DNA of 64,000 bases from Candidatus Helarchaeota archaeon (GCA_013375455.1 JABXJT010000009.1:28171-92170), one strand, 5' to 3'. Shown: positions 49,791 through 59,141, counted from the stretch's first letter. The notes: generated by a model not told the origin, from the letters alone. Numbers and translations: made by a program.

Positions 49791-49803
49791 TCAAATTTCC
49801 TCC
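49788..49803 (-). promoter_or_regulatory. Strong SD in front of the ACG start of pelA
   Basis: Minus strand GGAGG, then AAATTTGA, then ACG (49788-49790). Spacing is 8 nt. The ACG frame continues into the conserved pelota N-terminus. No ATG, GTG or TTG in frame is closer than the GTG at 49742. Confidence 0.7.
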
Positions 49804-49948
49804 ATCTTTTTAATAAGATATATGGAGTATGAAGAAGCATCAAATAAGAAGATATCTAAAAAGTGAAATTCTTTTCTCCTTTATTCACTTTTCACTCACT
49901 CACCTTCTACTTAAAAAAGGCAAGTCATAAATTTTCTACGGGATTAAA

Positions 49949-50140
49949 ATGGCAAAAACAGCGGAATATCTCTCACACGAATATGTGAAACCTCGAAGAT
50001 TTAAAGATGATTTTTCGCTGTTCATTTGTGATCGTTGTAGTAGACAATGCGCTTTACTCACTAAGGAAAACCATAAACCACCTTATTGTCCATTCCTTGA
50101 GTTTGAAACAGATAATGCCCCTTTTATATTCAAATTTTAA
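49949..50140 (+). CDS. Small four-cysteine protein (63 aa)
   Basis: Starts ATG after an AT-rich leader (attttctacgggattaaa). The central CDRCSRQCALLTKENHK with a following YCPF gives four cysteines in a zinc-ribbon-like spacing. No family recognised. It lies on the plus strand between divergent pelA and hjc. Confidence 0.5.
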   Translation: MAKTAEYLSHEYVKPRRFKDDFSLFICDRCSRQCALLTKENHKPPYCPFLEFETDNAPFIFKF

Positions 50141-50222
50141 TGGAATCTCATTAGCGAACCGAAAAATCATTGCGTTGAAATAATTATTTAACTTATTTCT
50201 CCTTTTGTAACTAGTGAATATT

Positions 50223-50618
50223 ATGACAAAGAAATCCGGAATTGCTGCAGAGAGGAAATTAGTCAATCTTTTCTGGGAGCATGATTTTGCAGCTATTCGC
50301 ATCCCTGCGTCAGGAGCCGGAAGTAAGAACTTCCCAAAACCTGATATAATTGCTGGAAATGGGCAAAAGTATTATGCTTTTGAAGTAAAGACAACTAATT
50401 TAGATAAAATTTACTTGCGTGAAGATGAAATTCAAGAATTGGTATCCTTCTCAGAAAGTTTTGGTTGTATTCCTTATGTTGCTGTAAAGTTCAATAAGAA
50501 ATCGCGTGAATGGCGGTTTTTTCAAGTACTAGTTCTCAAAAAAACGCGTAGTGGGAATTACAAGATCGATTACAATGAAGATTTCGGGAATGGTTTGGAT
50601 TTCCCATCACTACTTTGA
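50223..50618 (+). CDS. hjc: Holliday junction resolvase Hjc
   Basis: 131 aa from the ATG at 50223; a GTG three codons earlier is possible. Archaeal Hjc motifs: KKSGIAAERKLVNLFWEHDF with the N-terminal Glu10, PASGAGSKNFPKPDIIAG with Asp41, and YYAFEVKTTNLDKIYLREDE with Glu54-x-Lys56 (the PD-(D/E)XK core). The YVAVKF stretch and SREWRFFQV follow as in the family. The homodimer cuts four-way junctions in recombination. The next gene starts 15 bp downstream, suggesting co-transcription with the acetyltransferase. Confidence 0.93.
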   Translation: MTKKSGIAAERKLVNLFWEHDFAAIRIPASGAGSKNFPKPDIIAGNGQKYYAFEVKTTNLDKIYLREDEIQELVSFSESFGCIPYVAVKFNKKSREWRFFQVLVLKKTRSGNYKIDYNEDFGNGLDFPSLL

Positions 50619-50633
50619 AACTCGTGTATCTAA

Positions 50634-51119
50634 ATGCCTGAAGAAAACACCCCATCTAAACAAATAGACGAACACAATTTATTAATTCGGGCTACTACAT
50701 TAGATGATTTAGAGCGAATTTACACGATCGAGGCCATGAGCTTCACGGATGCTTATCCAAAAAGTTTACTCTGGCAACTCCTTCAAGATAAGACCGCAAT
50801 TTGTCTCATCGCTGAAGTGAGCCACAAAATCGTGGGATTTGGAATTGGAATTATGCGTTCTAGCACGAGAGGGCACATCATTTCTATTGCAATTGACCCT
50901 GAATATCGAAATTTAACTTTTGGAAGTCAGTTAGTATCGCAGTTAATTTCTGCTTTAAAAGGGAATGGGGCTCTATTATTAGAATTAGAAGTGCGAATTT
51001 CCAATGTAATCGCTCAAAAGCTATATAAAAAATTTAATTTTCAGATTAAAGAAATTAAACAACGTTATTATTCTAATGGTGAAGATGCTTACCTTATGGT
51101 TTGCCATCTTGATAATTGA
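50634..51119 (+). CDS. GNAT acetyltransferase (RimI/Ard1-like)
   Basis: 161 aa. GNAT fold: LLIRATTLDDLERIYTIEAM, then FTDAYPKSLLWQLLQDK, IVGFGIGIMRSSTRGHIISI, AIDPEYRNLTFGSQLVSQLI (acetyl-CoA loop) and LELEVRISNVIAQKLYKKFN followed by FQIKEIKQRYYSNGEDAYLM. This order matches archaeal Ard1/RimI N-terminal protein acetyltransferases. The acetyl-CoA loop lacks the usual RxxGxG spacing (RNLTFGSQ). The substrate is probably a protein N-terminus. It sits just after hjc. Confidence 0.9.
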   Translation: MPEENTPSKQIDEHNLLIRATTLDDLERIYTIEAMSFTDAYPKSLLWQLLQDKTAICLIAEVSHKIVGFGIGIMRSSTRGHIISIAIDPEYRNLTFGSQLVSQLISALKGNGALLLELEVRISNVIAQKLYKKFNFQIKEIKQRYYSNGEDAYLMVCHLDN

Positions 51120-51329
51120 AACCCTTAAAACTCAGTTAAACTGAAATCCTACTAGTTTTATTGATATGGTAAATTCACTATTGGCTCCATTCGATGAAGG
51201 GCCTTCCCCTCACCATCCTACCTTTATTTTTCGCTGCTCTCCGATTACTTTCCACAAAAAGAGATCTTCATCTTGTTATTAAGTGTAGTTGAACAAACTG
51301 TACAATCTAGTATTACCACGTAAATAAAA

Positions 51330-52055
51330 TTAAATCTCGAAGAAATCCCGCACTTCTTGTAATCTTTCTGATGCCTCCTCTGGATGTTCTTCTTGAAATT
51401 TATTGATCAGCTCCAACGCTTCCTTCCTCATTGACTGAGCAATGCGTTGTTGGTCACTCGCAAATCTACCTGTCATCATGGCATAAAATTTCGCCCTAAA
51501 AAGGAGATTTCTTATTTCTAATAATTTTAATTCGACTTCTGGTTGGACTAAAAACTGGTTTAATCCAGCTTGAATAAAAAAGCCCATTTTTAAAATCGTT
51601 TCATAAATTAACTCAAATGAATTCATTAGAATCGTTTCAAATTCCGTCCGAAGCGCGTCGTAGGATAGATCTTTTTCCTCATAGGATAAAGAATACGAGA
51701 ATTTTGTATACTCATCTTCTTTTTCAACGATCTCAAAGTCATACGGCATTTTTTGGAATACTTTCGGAAGCTCAATTAATCGTAATCGGGCCGAAACATC
51801 ATCAATAATTTCCCGTATTTTTTCTTCAGAAAATTTATCCGTAAGGATGCTTGATGAAAGATAAATGTTCTGATCAATTAATCGCGTGTTATGATGAAGG
51901 GTGGTTTCTACACGAAGCTCCCCTTGCTCCCGATCTACTATTAATTTACTAGAGCTATTTCGATCGGGGGATAAAAAAACGAGCACGTCATCATCTTTCT
52001 CGATCGCATCGTCATCCTTTTCTCGAAGAAGGCGATCGATCGGAGGTTCTTCCAA
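51330..52055 (-). CDS. Acidic helical protein, unknown function (241 aa)
   Basis: Starts MEEPPIDRLLREKDDDAIEK. The N-terminal third is highly acidic. Strand-rich sequence (LVFLSPDRNSSSKLIVDREQ, VETTLHHNTRLIDQNIYLSS) precedes long helices (YDALRTEFETILMNSFELIY, KLLEIRNLLFRAKFYAMMTG). No catalytic motif and no family recognised. It is divergent from the GlcD gene across ~98 bp. Confidence 0.65.
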   Translation of the reverse strand: MEEPPIDRLLREKDDDAIEKDDDVLVFLSPDRNSSSKLIVDREQGELRVETTLHHNTRLIDQNIYLSSSILTDKFSEEKIREIIDDVSARLRLIELPKVFQKMPYDFEIVEKEDEYTKFSYSLSYEEKDLSYDALRTEFETILMNSFELIYETILKMGFFIQAGLNQFLVQPEVELKLLEIRNLLFRAKFYAMMTGRFASDQQRIAQSMRKEALELINKFQEEHPEEASERLQEVRDFFEI

Positions 52056-52153
52056 ATTTAAGTTCTTCCCATTTTACTTTGCTTCATGAATAGCTTATAA
52101 TGATGGAAATCCATATTTAAACCAGTACGTTAATTTCGTAATGTGTGTGAGAT

Positions 52154-53557
52154 ATGAATCCAAATCAACTTAATAGCCTTTTAGGCTCAATTTTCGATGA
52201 GCAATCCTATTCTATGGACAAGGCACTCCTTTACGCCTACTCCATGGATGTCTCCATCCAAGAACACCTTCCAGATGCTGTAGTAATGCCTAATACTAGG
52301 GATCAAATCGTCCAACTAGTTAAGTTAGCATACCAATACAATATTCCCCTCATTCCTCGTGGTGCCGGTACTGGCGCATCTGGTGGCGCCGTTGCAGTGA
52401 ATGGCGGCGTCATCATTGATTTAACGAAAATGAATAAAATTTTAAAAGTTGACATTGAAAATCTCCAAGTCATCGTGGAACCAGGCGTAATCCATGCGGA
52501 CTTAAATAAATTTCTCGAATCTTACGGCTTTTTCTTTCCAGTAATACCCGGTAGCTCTGATATGTGCACGATTGGGGGAATGGTAGGAAATAGTGCTTCC
52601 GGATTACGTGCCGTTAAATATGGCACCACGAAAAATTATGTCCTTGATTTAGAGGTAATTTTACCAGGTGGCGAAATCGCTCATATAGGCTCGAAAGTTC
52701 AAAAATCGGCCAGTGGCTATGATCTCTTAAGTTTATTTGTAGGATCAGAAGGGACTCTTGGAATTATCACGCAAATCACGCTTAAAATCATCCCCCTCCC
52801 AGAAGCTCGAGGATTAGTCTCTGCATTTTTTTTCGATGTGGAACAAGCTGGAAAAACTGTCATCGCCCTTTTTACTGCAAAGATTATGCCATCGGCCCTT
52901 GAATTATTAGATAAATCGGCAATAGTGGCCGTGAATTCCTATAAACCTGAATTAAATCTCCCTGATGCAGAAGCAATGTTACTCGTGGAATTAGATGGGA
53001 CAAAAGAGAGCATTCGAGAAATTACTGACAAAGTTTACAAAATTTGTAAGGAAAATGGCGCCAATCAAATAAAAATGACTACTGATGATGAAGAACGCCT
53101 CCAAATCTGGAATGCCCGCAAGCTTGTAAGTGCTGCCGCTAGGCGTGTACGGGAAGGATATGCACGGGTATATGAAGCCGAAGATATCACTGTTCCTCTT
53201 TCTGAAATACCCAAAACTTTGCTTAAAATACGCGAATTTTCAAAGAAATACGATTTGCCCATTGTAGTGTATGGACATATTGGTGATGGCAACCTGCATT
53301 CTGCAATTCTCATTCAAAAAGAAAATCCAGAACATTGGAAAAAATTAGAGCAATTATCTGATACAATTCATAATTGGGCATTAAAAATCGGAGGGAGTGT
53401 AACAGGCGAACATGGTATTGGCTTAACCCGTGCGAAATACTTAAAAATAGAGCGGCCAGTGGTTCTAAATTTGATGCGGAAAATTAAAAGTTCTATTGAT
53501 CCCAAGAATTTACTGAATCCAGGGAAGATGGATTTAGATGGGGGTTATGTTGAATGA
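52154..53557 (+). CDS. D-lactate/glycolate dehydrogenase-type FAD oxidase (GlcD)
   Basis: 467 aa, the most canonical GlcD in the window. FAD loop IPLIPRGAGTGASGGAVAVN, GVIIDLTKMNKI, VIVEPGVIHADL, CTIGGMVGNSASGLRAVKYG and FVGSEGTLGIITQITLKI. The metal/substrate site is intact: IVVYGHIGDGNLHSAILIQK and GGSVTGEHGIGLTRAKYLKI, then DPKNLLNPGKMD. It should oxidise a 2-hydroxy acid such as D-lactate, glycolate or D-2-hydroxyglutarate. Its stop overlaps the Fe-S gene start as ATGA, so the two are translationally coupled. Confidence 0.94.
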   Translation: MNPNQLNSLLGSIFDEQSYSMDKALLYAYSMDVSIQEHLPDAVVMPNTRDQIVQLVKLAYQYNIPLIPRGAGTGASGGAVAVNGGVIIDLTKMNKILKVDIENLQVIVEPGVIHADLNKFLESYGFFFPVIPGSSDMCTIGGMVGNSASGLRAVKYGTTKNYVLDLEVILPGGEIAHIGSKVQKSASGYDLLSLFVGSEGTLGIITQITLKIIPLPEARGLVSAFFFDVEQAGKTVIALFTAKIMPSALELLDKSAIVAVNSYKPELNLPDAEAMLLVELDGTKESIREITDKVYKICKENGANQIKMTTDDEERLQIWNARKLVSAAARRVREGYARVYEAEDITVPLSEIPKTLLKIREFSKKYDLPIVVYGHIGDGNLHSAILIQKENPEHWKKLEQLSDTIHNWALKIGGSVTGEHGIGLTRAKYLKIERPVVLNLMRKIKSSIDPKNLLNPGKMDLDGGYVE

Positions 53558-54711
53558 GCGACCCTTTAATTATTGATATGCTGAAATGTGCTCGATGTGG
53601 TAAATGCCGCTCCCTTTGTCCCTCATTTAAGACCGGAGAAAGTAAATGGGAAACTACAAGTGCTCGAGGACGCGTGCTACTCTCTTTAGGATTAGCTCAA
53701 AATAAAATTCCAGCCACGAAACAATTAATTTCAGATATTTATGGCTGTTTTTTTTGTAAATATTGTTCTGAATTATGTCCAAGTGAAGTAGATGTTTCAA
53801 AGATTATCGAAGTGACCCGGGCGACCATCTCTGAAAGAGGATTAACCCCGAATCCCGTCCAATTTCTACTCACTAACCTCGATGAAAGCCACAACATTTT
53901 CAATCTTGATCAAGAAGACCGCCTACTATGGGCCATAAATGTGGAGGAAATTCTCGAAGACCGAGTCTGTAAAAAAGCTGATGTTGGGTTTTTCGTTGGA
54001 TGCCTCGCAGCATTCAAGGGAACACTATCCATCATCCCTGAAGCCCTAACTCTAATAATGGATAAATTAAATATTAATTTTACCGTACTTGGAGAAGAGG
54101 AATGGTGTTGTGGAAATCCATATATCATTGCAGGTGCATCAGAATCAAAAATAAAAGAAATAGCCACTCATAACGTTGAAAAAATGACAGAATTAGGAAT
54201 AAAAAACCTCATAACCTCTTGCCCAGGCTGTTATCGAGTTTGGAGCTTTATGTATCCACGTGTTTACGGAAAACTACCCTTTAAAGTGCAACATTCTAGT
54301 CAATTCCTTGCTCAACTTATCAAGGAAAAAAAATTAAAAATCACAAATTCTCAAAATTTAAAAGTCGGATACCAAGATCCCTGCGAACTCGGAAGACATT
54401 GTGGTGAGTATAACTCTCCAAGGACTGTTCTCGAAGCTATCCCCAATATCAATTTAATAGAACTTGAAAATAATAGAGAAAATTCTGAATGTTGTGGAGG
54501 AGGAGGCCTTGTCAAAGCTCTTCACCCATCCCTCGCTCTTAATCAAGGTAAAAACAAAATCAAACAATATCATTCATATAAAGTGGATCTATTAATAACA
54601 GCATGTCCCTCCTGCTTTGAAAATTACTTTACTAGTCTCGAATCCTGTGATACGAAGCTAGATGTTAAAGATTTGAATGAATTGATTGCTGAACAACTAG
54701 ATCTGTTGTGA
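53554..54711 (+). CDS. GlcF-like Fe-S subunit of the 2-hydroxy acid dehydrogenase
   Basis: 385 aa. Two 4Fe-4S motifs (CARCGKCRSLCPSF and CFFCKYCSELCP) are followed by two CCG domains (EEWCCGNPYI, SCPGCYRVW; YQDPCELGRHCGEYNSPR, ENSECCGGGGL, ACPSCFENYF). It is coupled to the canonical GlcD (ATGA overlap) and is thus its electron-accepting partner, likely toward a quinone or an HdrDE-type acceptor. The unit has only these two genes. The rhomboid gene follows after ~145 bp. Confidence 0.92.
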   Translation: MSDPLIIDMLKCARCGKCRSLCPSFKTGESKWETTSARGRVLLSLGLAQNKIPATKQLISDIYGCFFCKYCSELCPSEVDVSKIIEVTRATISERGLTPNPVQFLLTNLDESHNIFNLDQEDRLLWAINVEEILEDRVCKKADVGFFVGCLAAFKGTLSIIPEALTLIMDKLNINFTVLGEEEWCCGNPYIIAGASESKIKEIATHNVEKMTELGIKNLITSCPGCYRVWSFMYPRVYGKLPFKVQHSSQFLAQLIKEKKLKITNSQNLKVGYQDPCELGRHCGEYNSPRTVLEAIPNINLIELENNRENSECCGGGGLVKALHPSLALNQGKNKIKQYHSYKVDLLITACPSCFENYFTSLESCDTKLDVKDLNELIAEQLDLL

Positions 54712-54856
54712 ATGCCTTTAATTGATGAATAGCCTAATGGGTTGCTTATTATGAAGCCCTTAAAACGCTTTTTTTACTTTTCAAAAAATATAGAAAGAAA
54801 TAAATTGGGAAATCTTTAAAGAAAATCTATAGCTTTTTTACCAACAGGCGATTGAA

Positions 54857-55525
54857 ATGGTTATCGAAGAGCCGCGTCCAAAAAAGAGAAAGACCATCAT
54901 CACTTGGATTATAATCATTACTTGCCTTGTTATTTTTCTAATTACACTAGGTAGTGATGGAGTTACTGTAGATATGAAAATAGCATATGAATATGGGTTT
55001 TCCGTAGATAATTTTGGGAAAAGTTATACATTACTTACAGCAGCGTTTTTACATGGTGATTGGCTTCACATCATTGGCAATATGTACTTTCTCTATGTTT
55101 TTGGTGATGATGCAGAAGATACGATGGGTCGAATAACATTTGTGGTCTTCTACCTCTTTTGTGCGGTTTTTGCTAGTGCTTTCTTTGGATTAGTAACCTT
55201 AGTAACTGCAAATATCACTGGAAATTTTGCACTTCTTGCGGAACCTGCTGTTGGGGCATCAGGTGCAATCTTTGGTGTACTTGCGGCATACGCGATATTT
55301 TTCCCCAAAAGGTTATTAGTAATTCCTGGATGGGGGAAAGTCCCAGCGAAATTTTATCTTATTATTTATGCAATAATGGAAACTGTAGCCATTTTTACAG
55401 GTCCATTAGATAATGTTGCTCATTCAGCTCACGTCGGCGGCTTTATCGCTGGAGTAATTTTCGTTTATATATTTAAAAGATTGAACAATCCTCAATATCA
55501 AATCGTTAAGTTAGGCAAATCGTAA
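54857..55525 (+). CDS. Rhomboid-family intramembrane serine protease
   Basis: 222 aa. Basic N-terminus (EEPRPKKRKTI), then TM1 (IITWIIIITCLVIFLITLGS). The rhomboid core is intact: FLHGDWLHIIGNMYFLYVFG (oxyanion His/Asn), EPAVGASGAIFGVLAAYAIF with nucleophile Ser135, and DNVAHSAHVGGFIAGVIF with His192. About six TM helices. It cleaves membrane-protein substrates within the bilayer; targets unknown. A short cytoplasmic tail follows. Monocistronic by spacing. Confidence 0.94.
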   Translation: MVIEEPRPKKRKTIITWIIIITCLVIFLITLGSDGVTVDMKIAYEYGFSVDNFGKSYTLLTAAFLHGDWLHIIGNMYFLYVFGDDAEDTMGRITFVVFYLFCAVFASAFFGLVTLVTANITGNFALLAEPAVGASGAIFGVLAAYAIFFPKRLLVIPGWGKVPAKFYLIIYAIMETVAIFTGPLDNVAHSAHVGGFIAGVIFVYIFKRLNNPQYQIVKLGKS

Positions 55526-55598
55526 CATCAACAAGGAATCCGAATATAAATTCTCTCCTTTTTTTTCATTCAATAAAATCTGATGGTACAATACTTAA

Positions 55599-56174
55599 CT
55601 AATCATCAATTTCTAATTCACTTCCTTCATATTTCGAGAAAGCCCAGAGCAACACGAAGAAACCTGCAGCGAAAATGGAGAGATCGATGATCCAGAACCA
55701 TGCCGACTCAAAATTAAATAAGGGGAGGAAAAACTGGGGAGGAAAAACTTCTAAGGTGGGTTCGAACGGAAACAATGGAAAGACTCCATATAAATGGTCA
55801 AGTAATAAAATATCTAAACCTAGATGGCCAAGAATTGCACCGGCATAGAACAATCTGGAAGAACTCCGACTATGGATGAAAGAATATATTAAAAAAAATG
55901 AAAGGAAAATTACGTATAAAATAATTGAATGACTAAAAGCCATACTAGAACTTTTTATATTAGTAATAGTAATTTCCGCGCCAGATAAGTTGAGAATCCA
56001 TCCTAGTAATCCATTATATATTGATGGATAATTCGATACGATAACGTATTGTATTCCATAAAAAAGAAAATATATGATATCGGGGATAAAGCAACATAGT
56101 ATGAGAATTATTAAGGATCTTTTGTAAAATTTAGATTTGAGTAGGAATGCAACTCCTAAATGACCAAAAATCAT
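55599..56174 (-). CDS. DUF457/YdjM-like membrane metal-dependent hydrolase family protein
   Basis: 191 aa, about five TM helices. Family pattern: FGHLGVAFLLKSKFYKRSLI with the first His, CCFIPDIIYFLFYG, SMAFSHSIILYVIFLSFFL, and AGAILGHLGLDILLLDHLYG carrying GHLGLD. The His and Asp residues are those thought to bind metal. Function of the group is poorly known (phospholipid-related hydrolase in some annotations). Convergent with the rhomboid gene, stops ~70 bp apart. Confidence 0.8.
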   Translation of the reverse strand: MIFGHLGVAFLLKSKFYKRSLIILILCCFIPDIIYFLFYGIQYVIVSNYPSIYNGLLGWILNLSGAEITITNIKSSSMAFSHSIILYVIFLSFFLIYSFIHSRSSSRLFYAGAILGHLGLDILLLDHLYGVFPLFPFEPTLEVFPPQFFLPLFNFESAWFWIIDLSIFAAGFFVLLWAFSKYEGSELEIDD

Positions 56175-56290
56175 CTAGCTTTCTCCCAACTTCGTTGCAA
56201 GTTCTAAATGAATACCTCTAATTCATGTAACAAATGTTGAACTACATTATGTCAATAGGATTTTAAACTCTTGCGTGACAAAAAATGGAA

Positions 56291-57307
56291 TTAAATAGCA
56301 CGTCGGAGGGCAGTGAGGGCAATAGAATGCGTATTTTCAATGATTCTCTCAGAATTATCCAAAATGATTTGAGATGCGGTTGTTGGTTGCTCGGCAGTAA
56401 TCCTATCAATTTCATTTTCAAGTTCACGTTTTAAATCTTTCATGTCATCTGCTTTAGTAAGCGTCTTGAGGGCTTCCTTAGTATTTCTAAATAAGAACGA
56501 TGAAATTGCATCTTTGAGGTTCTCATATGCTGGCTCAAGCACTTCCAACGTTCGATCAATGTATTGCTGCGTTTTGTATTTGATAGCCGCGCTCGACATT
56601 GATACTAAATTGGTTACGATCTCATTCAAATCGACGATAAAAAAGGCATAATCCACTGCATCTTGCGCTGTTAAATTCATTTTGGTCAATAATGCAGGTT
56701 CCATTAGCGCTTTTCTCAATTGTCGGTGGACTCGGAGATAGTATTTATGAATATTATCCCCAGAGTTAAAAATTGCTTCAAGAGTTGAAAGATTCACGGG
56801 CGAAATGGCCTCTAAGAACTTGCTCATTAATTCTAAAACCGTATTGCTAACCATCCTCACTAGTTCTTCAATGCTTGTTTCCTTTAACGCCATTATATCC
56901 TTTATAACGATTTCATTTGTAGTCTTAGTCAGAATCTCGAATCCGATCAAAAGGGAAACTAAATTAGTAATTTCCTGATAGCGTGACTCAACGAAGGGTG
57001 TTTTAGAGGTTATCCGAATGATGTCATTTCCATCTAAAAATTTCGTTTGAATGATATGTTCAAGCGTCTGAATTTCAGGATAGTGTTCAGATTTTATTTC
57101 TGCCTCCAACGGCTCTTTCTTAACGCTAAATTGCAATGGAAGGATTAATAACGATCCATCAGGGTTCTCAAAAACTTGAACTTCATCCTTCTCCGTTAAA
57201 CCATACTTCTTCGTCCAAACACGAGGAAGACTCATTATTAGTGTCTTGGAACTCCCCCACTTGACAAGCTTCCGCGTCTCCGTCACTTTCCCCATATTTA
57301 CTTCCAT
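56291..57307 (-). CDS. AbrB-type DNA-binding plus PhoU-domain regulator
   Basis: 338 aa, or 334 if the ATG at 57295 is used. Residues ~5-55 are a SpoVT/AbrB-type domain (TETRKLVKWGSSKTLIMSLP, then RVWTKKYGLTEKDEVQVFEN). The rest is two PhoU-like helical repeats (for instance LVRMVSNTVLELMSKFLEAI, VVDLNEIVTNLVSMSS-like, ending IIENTHSIALTALRRAI). Archaeal proteins of this build are annotated as PhoU-family regulators linked to phosphate uptake. No phosphate transporter genes are nearby, so the target is open. Confidence 0.88.
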   Translation of the reverse strand: MEVNMGKVTETRKLVKWGSSKTLIMSLPRVWTKKYGLTEKDEVQVFENPDGSLLILPLQFSVKKEPLEAEIKSEHYPEIQTLEHIIQTKFLDGNDIIRITSKTPFVESRYQEITNLVSLLIGFEILTKTTNEIVIKDIMALKETSIEELVRMVSNTVLELMSKFLEAISPVNLSTLEAIFNSGDNIHKYYLRVHRQLRKALMEPALLTKMNLTAQDAVDYAFFIVDLNEIVTNLVSMSSAAIKYKTQQYIDRTLEVLEPAYENLKDAISSFLFRNTKEALKTLTKADDMKDLKRELENEIDRITAEQPTTASQIILDNSERIIENTHSIALTALRRAI

Positions 57308-57601
57308 CTCCTTTATTTTTACCTATTTAAAACTAGATTTTATTTGCGTTTTTTTGAATTTATGTAATTACTATAATTACGGTTTATGCATGGAAAACAT
57401 ATGTTTTTTATGTTTTTCTTTTTATATGTTGGTAATTTAAATCTATTCTTTGCTAGTGATCGACTGTTTCAATTGGTGATAATGGTATAATCCCTTCAAC
57501 ACCGTTACCATCTCCGCTGCACTATGATAAACTGGTAACAATTGAATTAGTCTTCTAAAGTTTTACCATCTAAAAAAGGGGGGAACAATTTATTGAATGA
57601 T

Positions 57602-58291
57602 CTAACCAACAGAGGTTCTAAAGCCGCGGATTTGTAAGATAACACCAACTATCGATAGAACGGGAGATACTATCCACAACACATCGGTGGGAATAGCTGC
57701 CCATAAGCTCGCTTGGGCTTCAGGCAATGCAAAAACTATTCCTAATTCGAATAATAGGATACCAAAGATGATCATAATAGAATTCTTGCGCACTTCACCC
57801 GCTGTACTCGCTGCCAAATAGATATACATTCCAACAATCCCAAAGAGGATTAATAGATAAAAGGGGATTGTTATATTGAATAATAACTCGTAAGTTGCAA
57901 GGTCTGGAGCAAGGGTAAACCAGATTGATATTGCAGTTGTAATTGGAACAAGAATTGTAAAAATGTACTTCGTTCTAGTAAAGACATAACGCTCCAAAAC
58001 GAAATAAATTATCGTCAAACCGATGTATGAGAAAATGGTGTAGCCCGTTTTTAACCAAAAATCGAATCCCAGACTATAAGGAGGGGGTTGTGGATCGTTT
58101 AAAGGGTGGAAATGGATTCGGATTATTTCGCACAGGCGTCCGAGCACAAAAAGCATATAAAAAATTGCAACCCCAAGGTAAAAACTCATTTTGTCTCGTT
58201 TGTAGTACCTAAAAAAGATAAAGGCAACAATTAACATCTCGATTACATTGATAAACCACAAAGTTAGAGCAATATCCGCTACATTTTGCAA
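57602..58291 (-). CDS. Seven-TM membrane protein, copy A
   Basis: 229 aa with seven predicted helices at about residues 5-27, 35-56, 77-99, 108-128, 136-160, 173-190 and 202-224 and short loops, the longest between helices 2 and 3 (HFHPLNDPQPPPYSLGFDFW). Shares topology and motifs (YYLGVAIF/YYLGIAIF, YIFTI, YIYLAAS..RKNS) with the next upstream gene. Resembles 7TM sensor domains but has no attached signalling module. Family unknown. Confidence 0.75.
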   Translation of the reverse strand: MQNVADIALTLWFINVIEMLIVAFIFFRYYKRDKMSFYLGVAIFYMLFVLGRLCEIIRIHFHPLNDPQPPPYSLGFDFWLKTGYTIFSYIGLTIIYFVLERYVFTRTKYIFTILVPITTAISIWFTLAPDLATYELLFNITIPFYLLILFGIVGMYIYLAASTAGEVRKNSIMIIFGILLFELGIVFALPEAQASLWAAIPTDVLWIVSPVLSIVGVILQIRGFRTSVG

Positions 58292-58376
58292 TTTCTCCTA
58301 CCTACTTGTACAACTTTTATGCATATTTTATATTTCAACTAATATTTAATCTTATTCACATTAAGTAATTTTGGAA

Positions 58377-59033
58377 TTAGGCGGGTTTCAGAAGCCCATA
58401 GAGAAAAATAACTCCTCCGATAAGCATCAGAGTTGGGGAAAGAATGAAATATAAAATATTGTCGGGGATGAAAAAGCCCCTATTGTGAGCCGTTTGCCCC
58501 CCAAGAAAAATAATAATACCAATAGCTATTAGGAGAGAGTTTCTTCGATAAGTACTAGAACTTTTAATTGCCACATAGAGGTAGATGAGGGGGATGAATA
58601 AACCAATTACCGCGGTATTAATTATCTGAATGATTAACTTGATGTCAGGGCTTATAAAACCAGGATTCATAAAATTAACGATCGTAATAATAAGCAGAAC
58701 CGTCAAATTGATTGTTGCGATGATCGTGATAATGAATTTCGACCGAGTATAGATATGTCGTTCAATCGCGTATATGAGAAATATAACGCTTCCAATACCG
58801 ATAAGTGCACCCAACTCCCAATATAGCTCTTGAGCATCAATAAAATCATAATAATAATAGGAAATTCGCGCTACTATATGGATGAAAATAAAAATTGCAA
58901 TTCCTAAATAATATTCGCGTTGTGGTCGCTCAAATTCTGGCTTAAATGCTTTTCTGGTTAAAAGAATTCCAAAAATTCCGCTAAACACGAAAAAAATAAT
59001 CCATAGAGCCATGGAAATTTCATTAATCTGCAA
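58377..59033 (-). CDS. Seven-TM membrane protein, copy B
   Basis: 218 aa. Seven helices at about residues 5-26, 42-63, 69-90, 99-120, 130-156, 166-182 and 193-216. Conserved with copy A: REYYLGIAIFIFIHIVARIS, ERHIYTRSKFIITI and IYLYVAIKSSSTYRRNSLLI. Tandem duplication, ~85 bp apart. No function recognised. A receptor-like role is only a guess from topology. Confidence 0.75.
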   Translation of the reverse strand: MQINEISMALWIIFFVFSGIFGILLTRKAFKPEFERPQREYYLGIAIFIFIHIVARISYYYYDFIDAQELYWELGALIGIGSVIFLIYAIERHIYTRSKFIITIIATINLTVLLIITIVNFMNPGFISPDIKLIIQIINTAVIGLFIPLIYLYVAIKSSSTYRRNSLLIAIGIIIFLGGQTAHNRGFFIPDNILYFILSPTLMLIGGVIFLYGLLKPA

Positions 59034-59141
59034 TCTGACACCCCATTATTTATAGTATTTTCATCTATTAAACAACTATTTAATAATTATTAATAGCAAG
59101 AATTAGGAAAAAAACCAAAAAAAGTAAAAAAGGGGGAAGAA

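Noticed and set aside
51120..51329. Possible small RNA or terminator in the gap after the GNAT gene
   Set aside because: Only a 6-bp hairpin (TCAGTT/AACTGA) without a T-run; not enough support.
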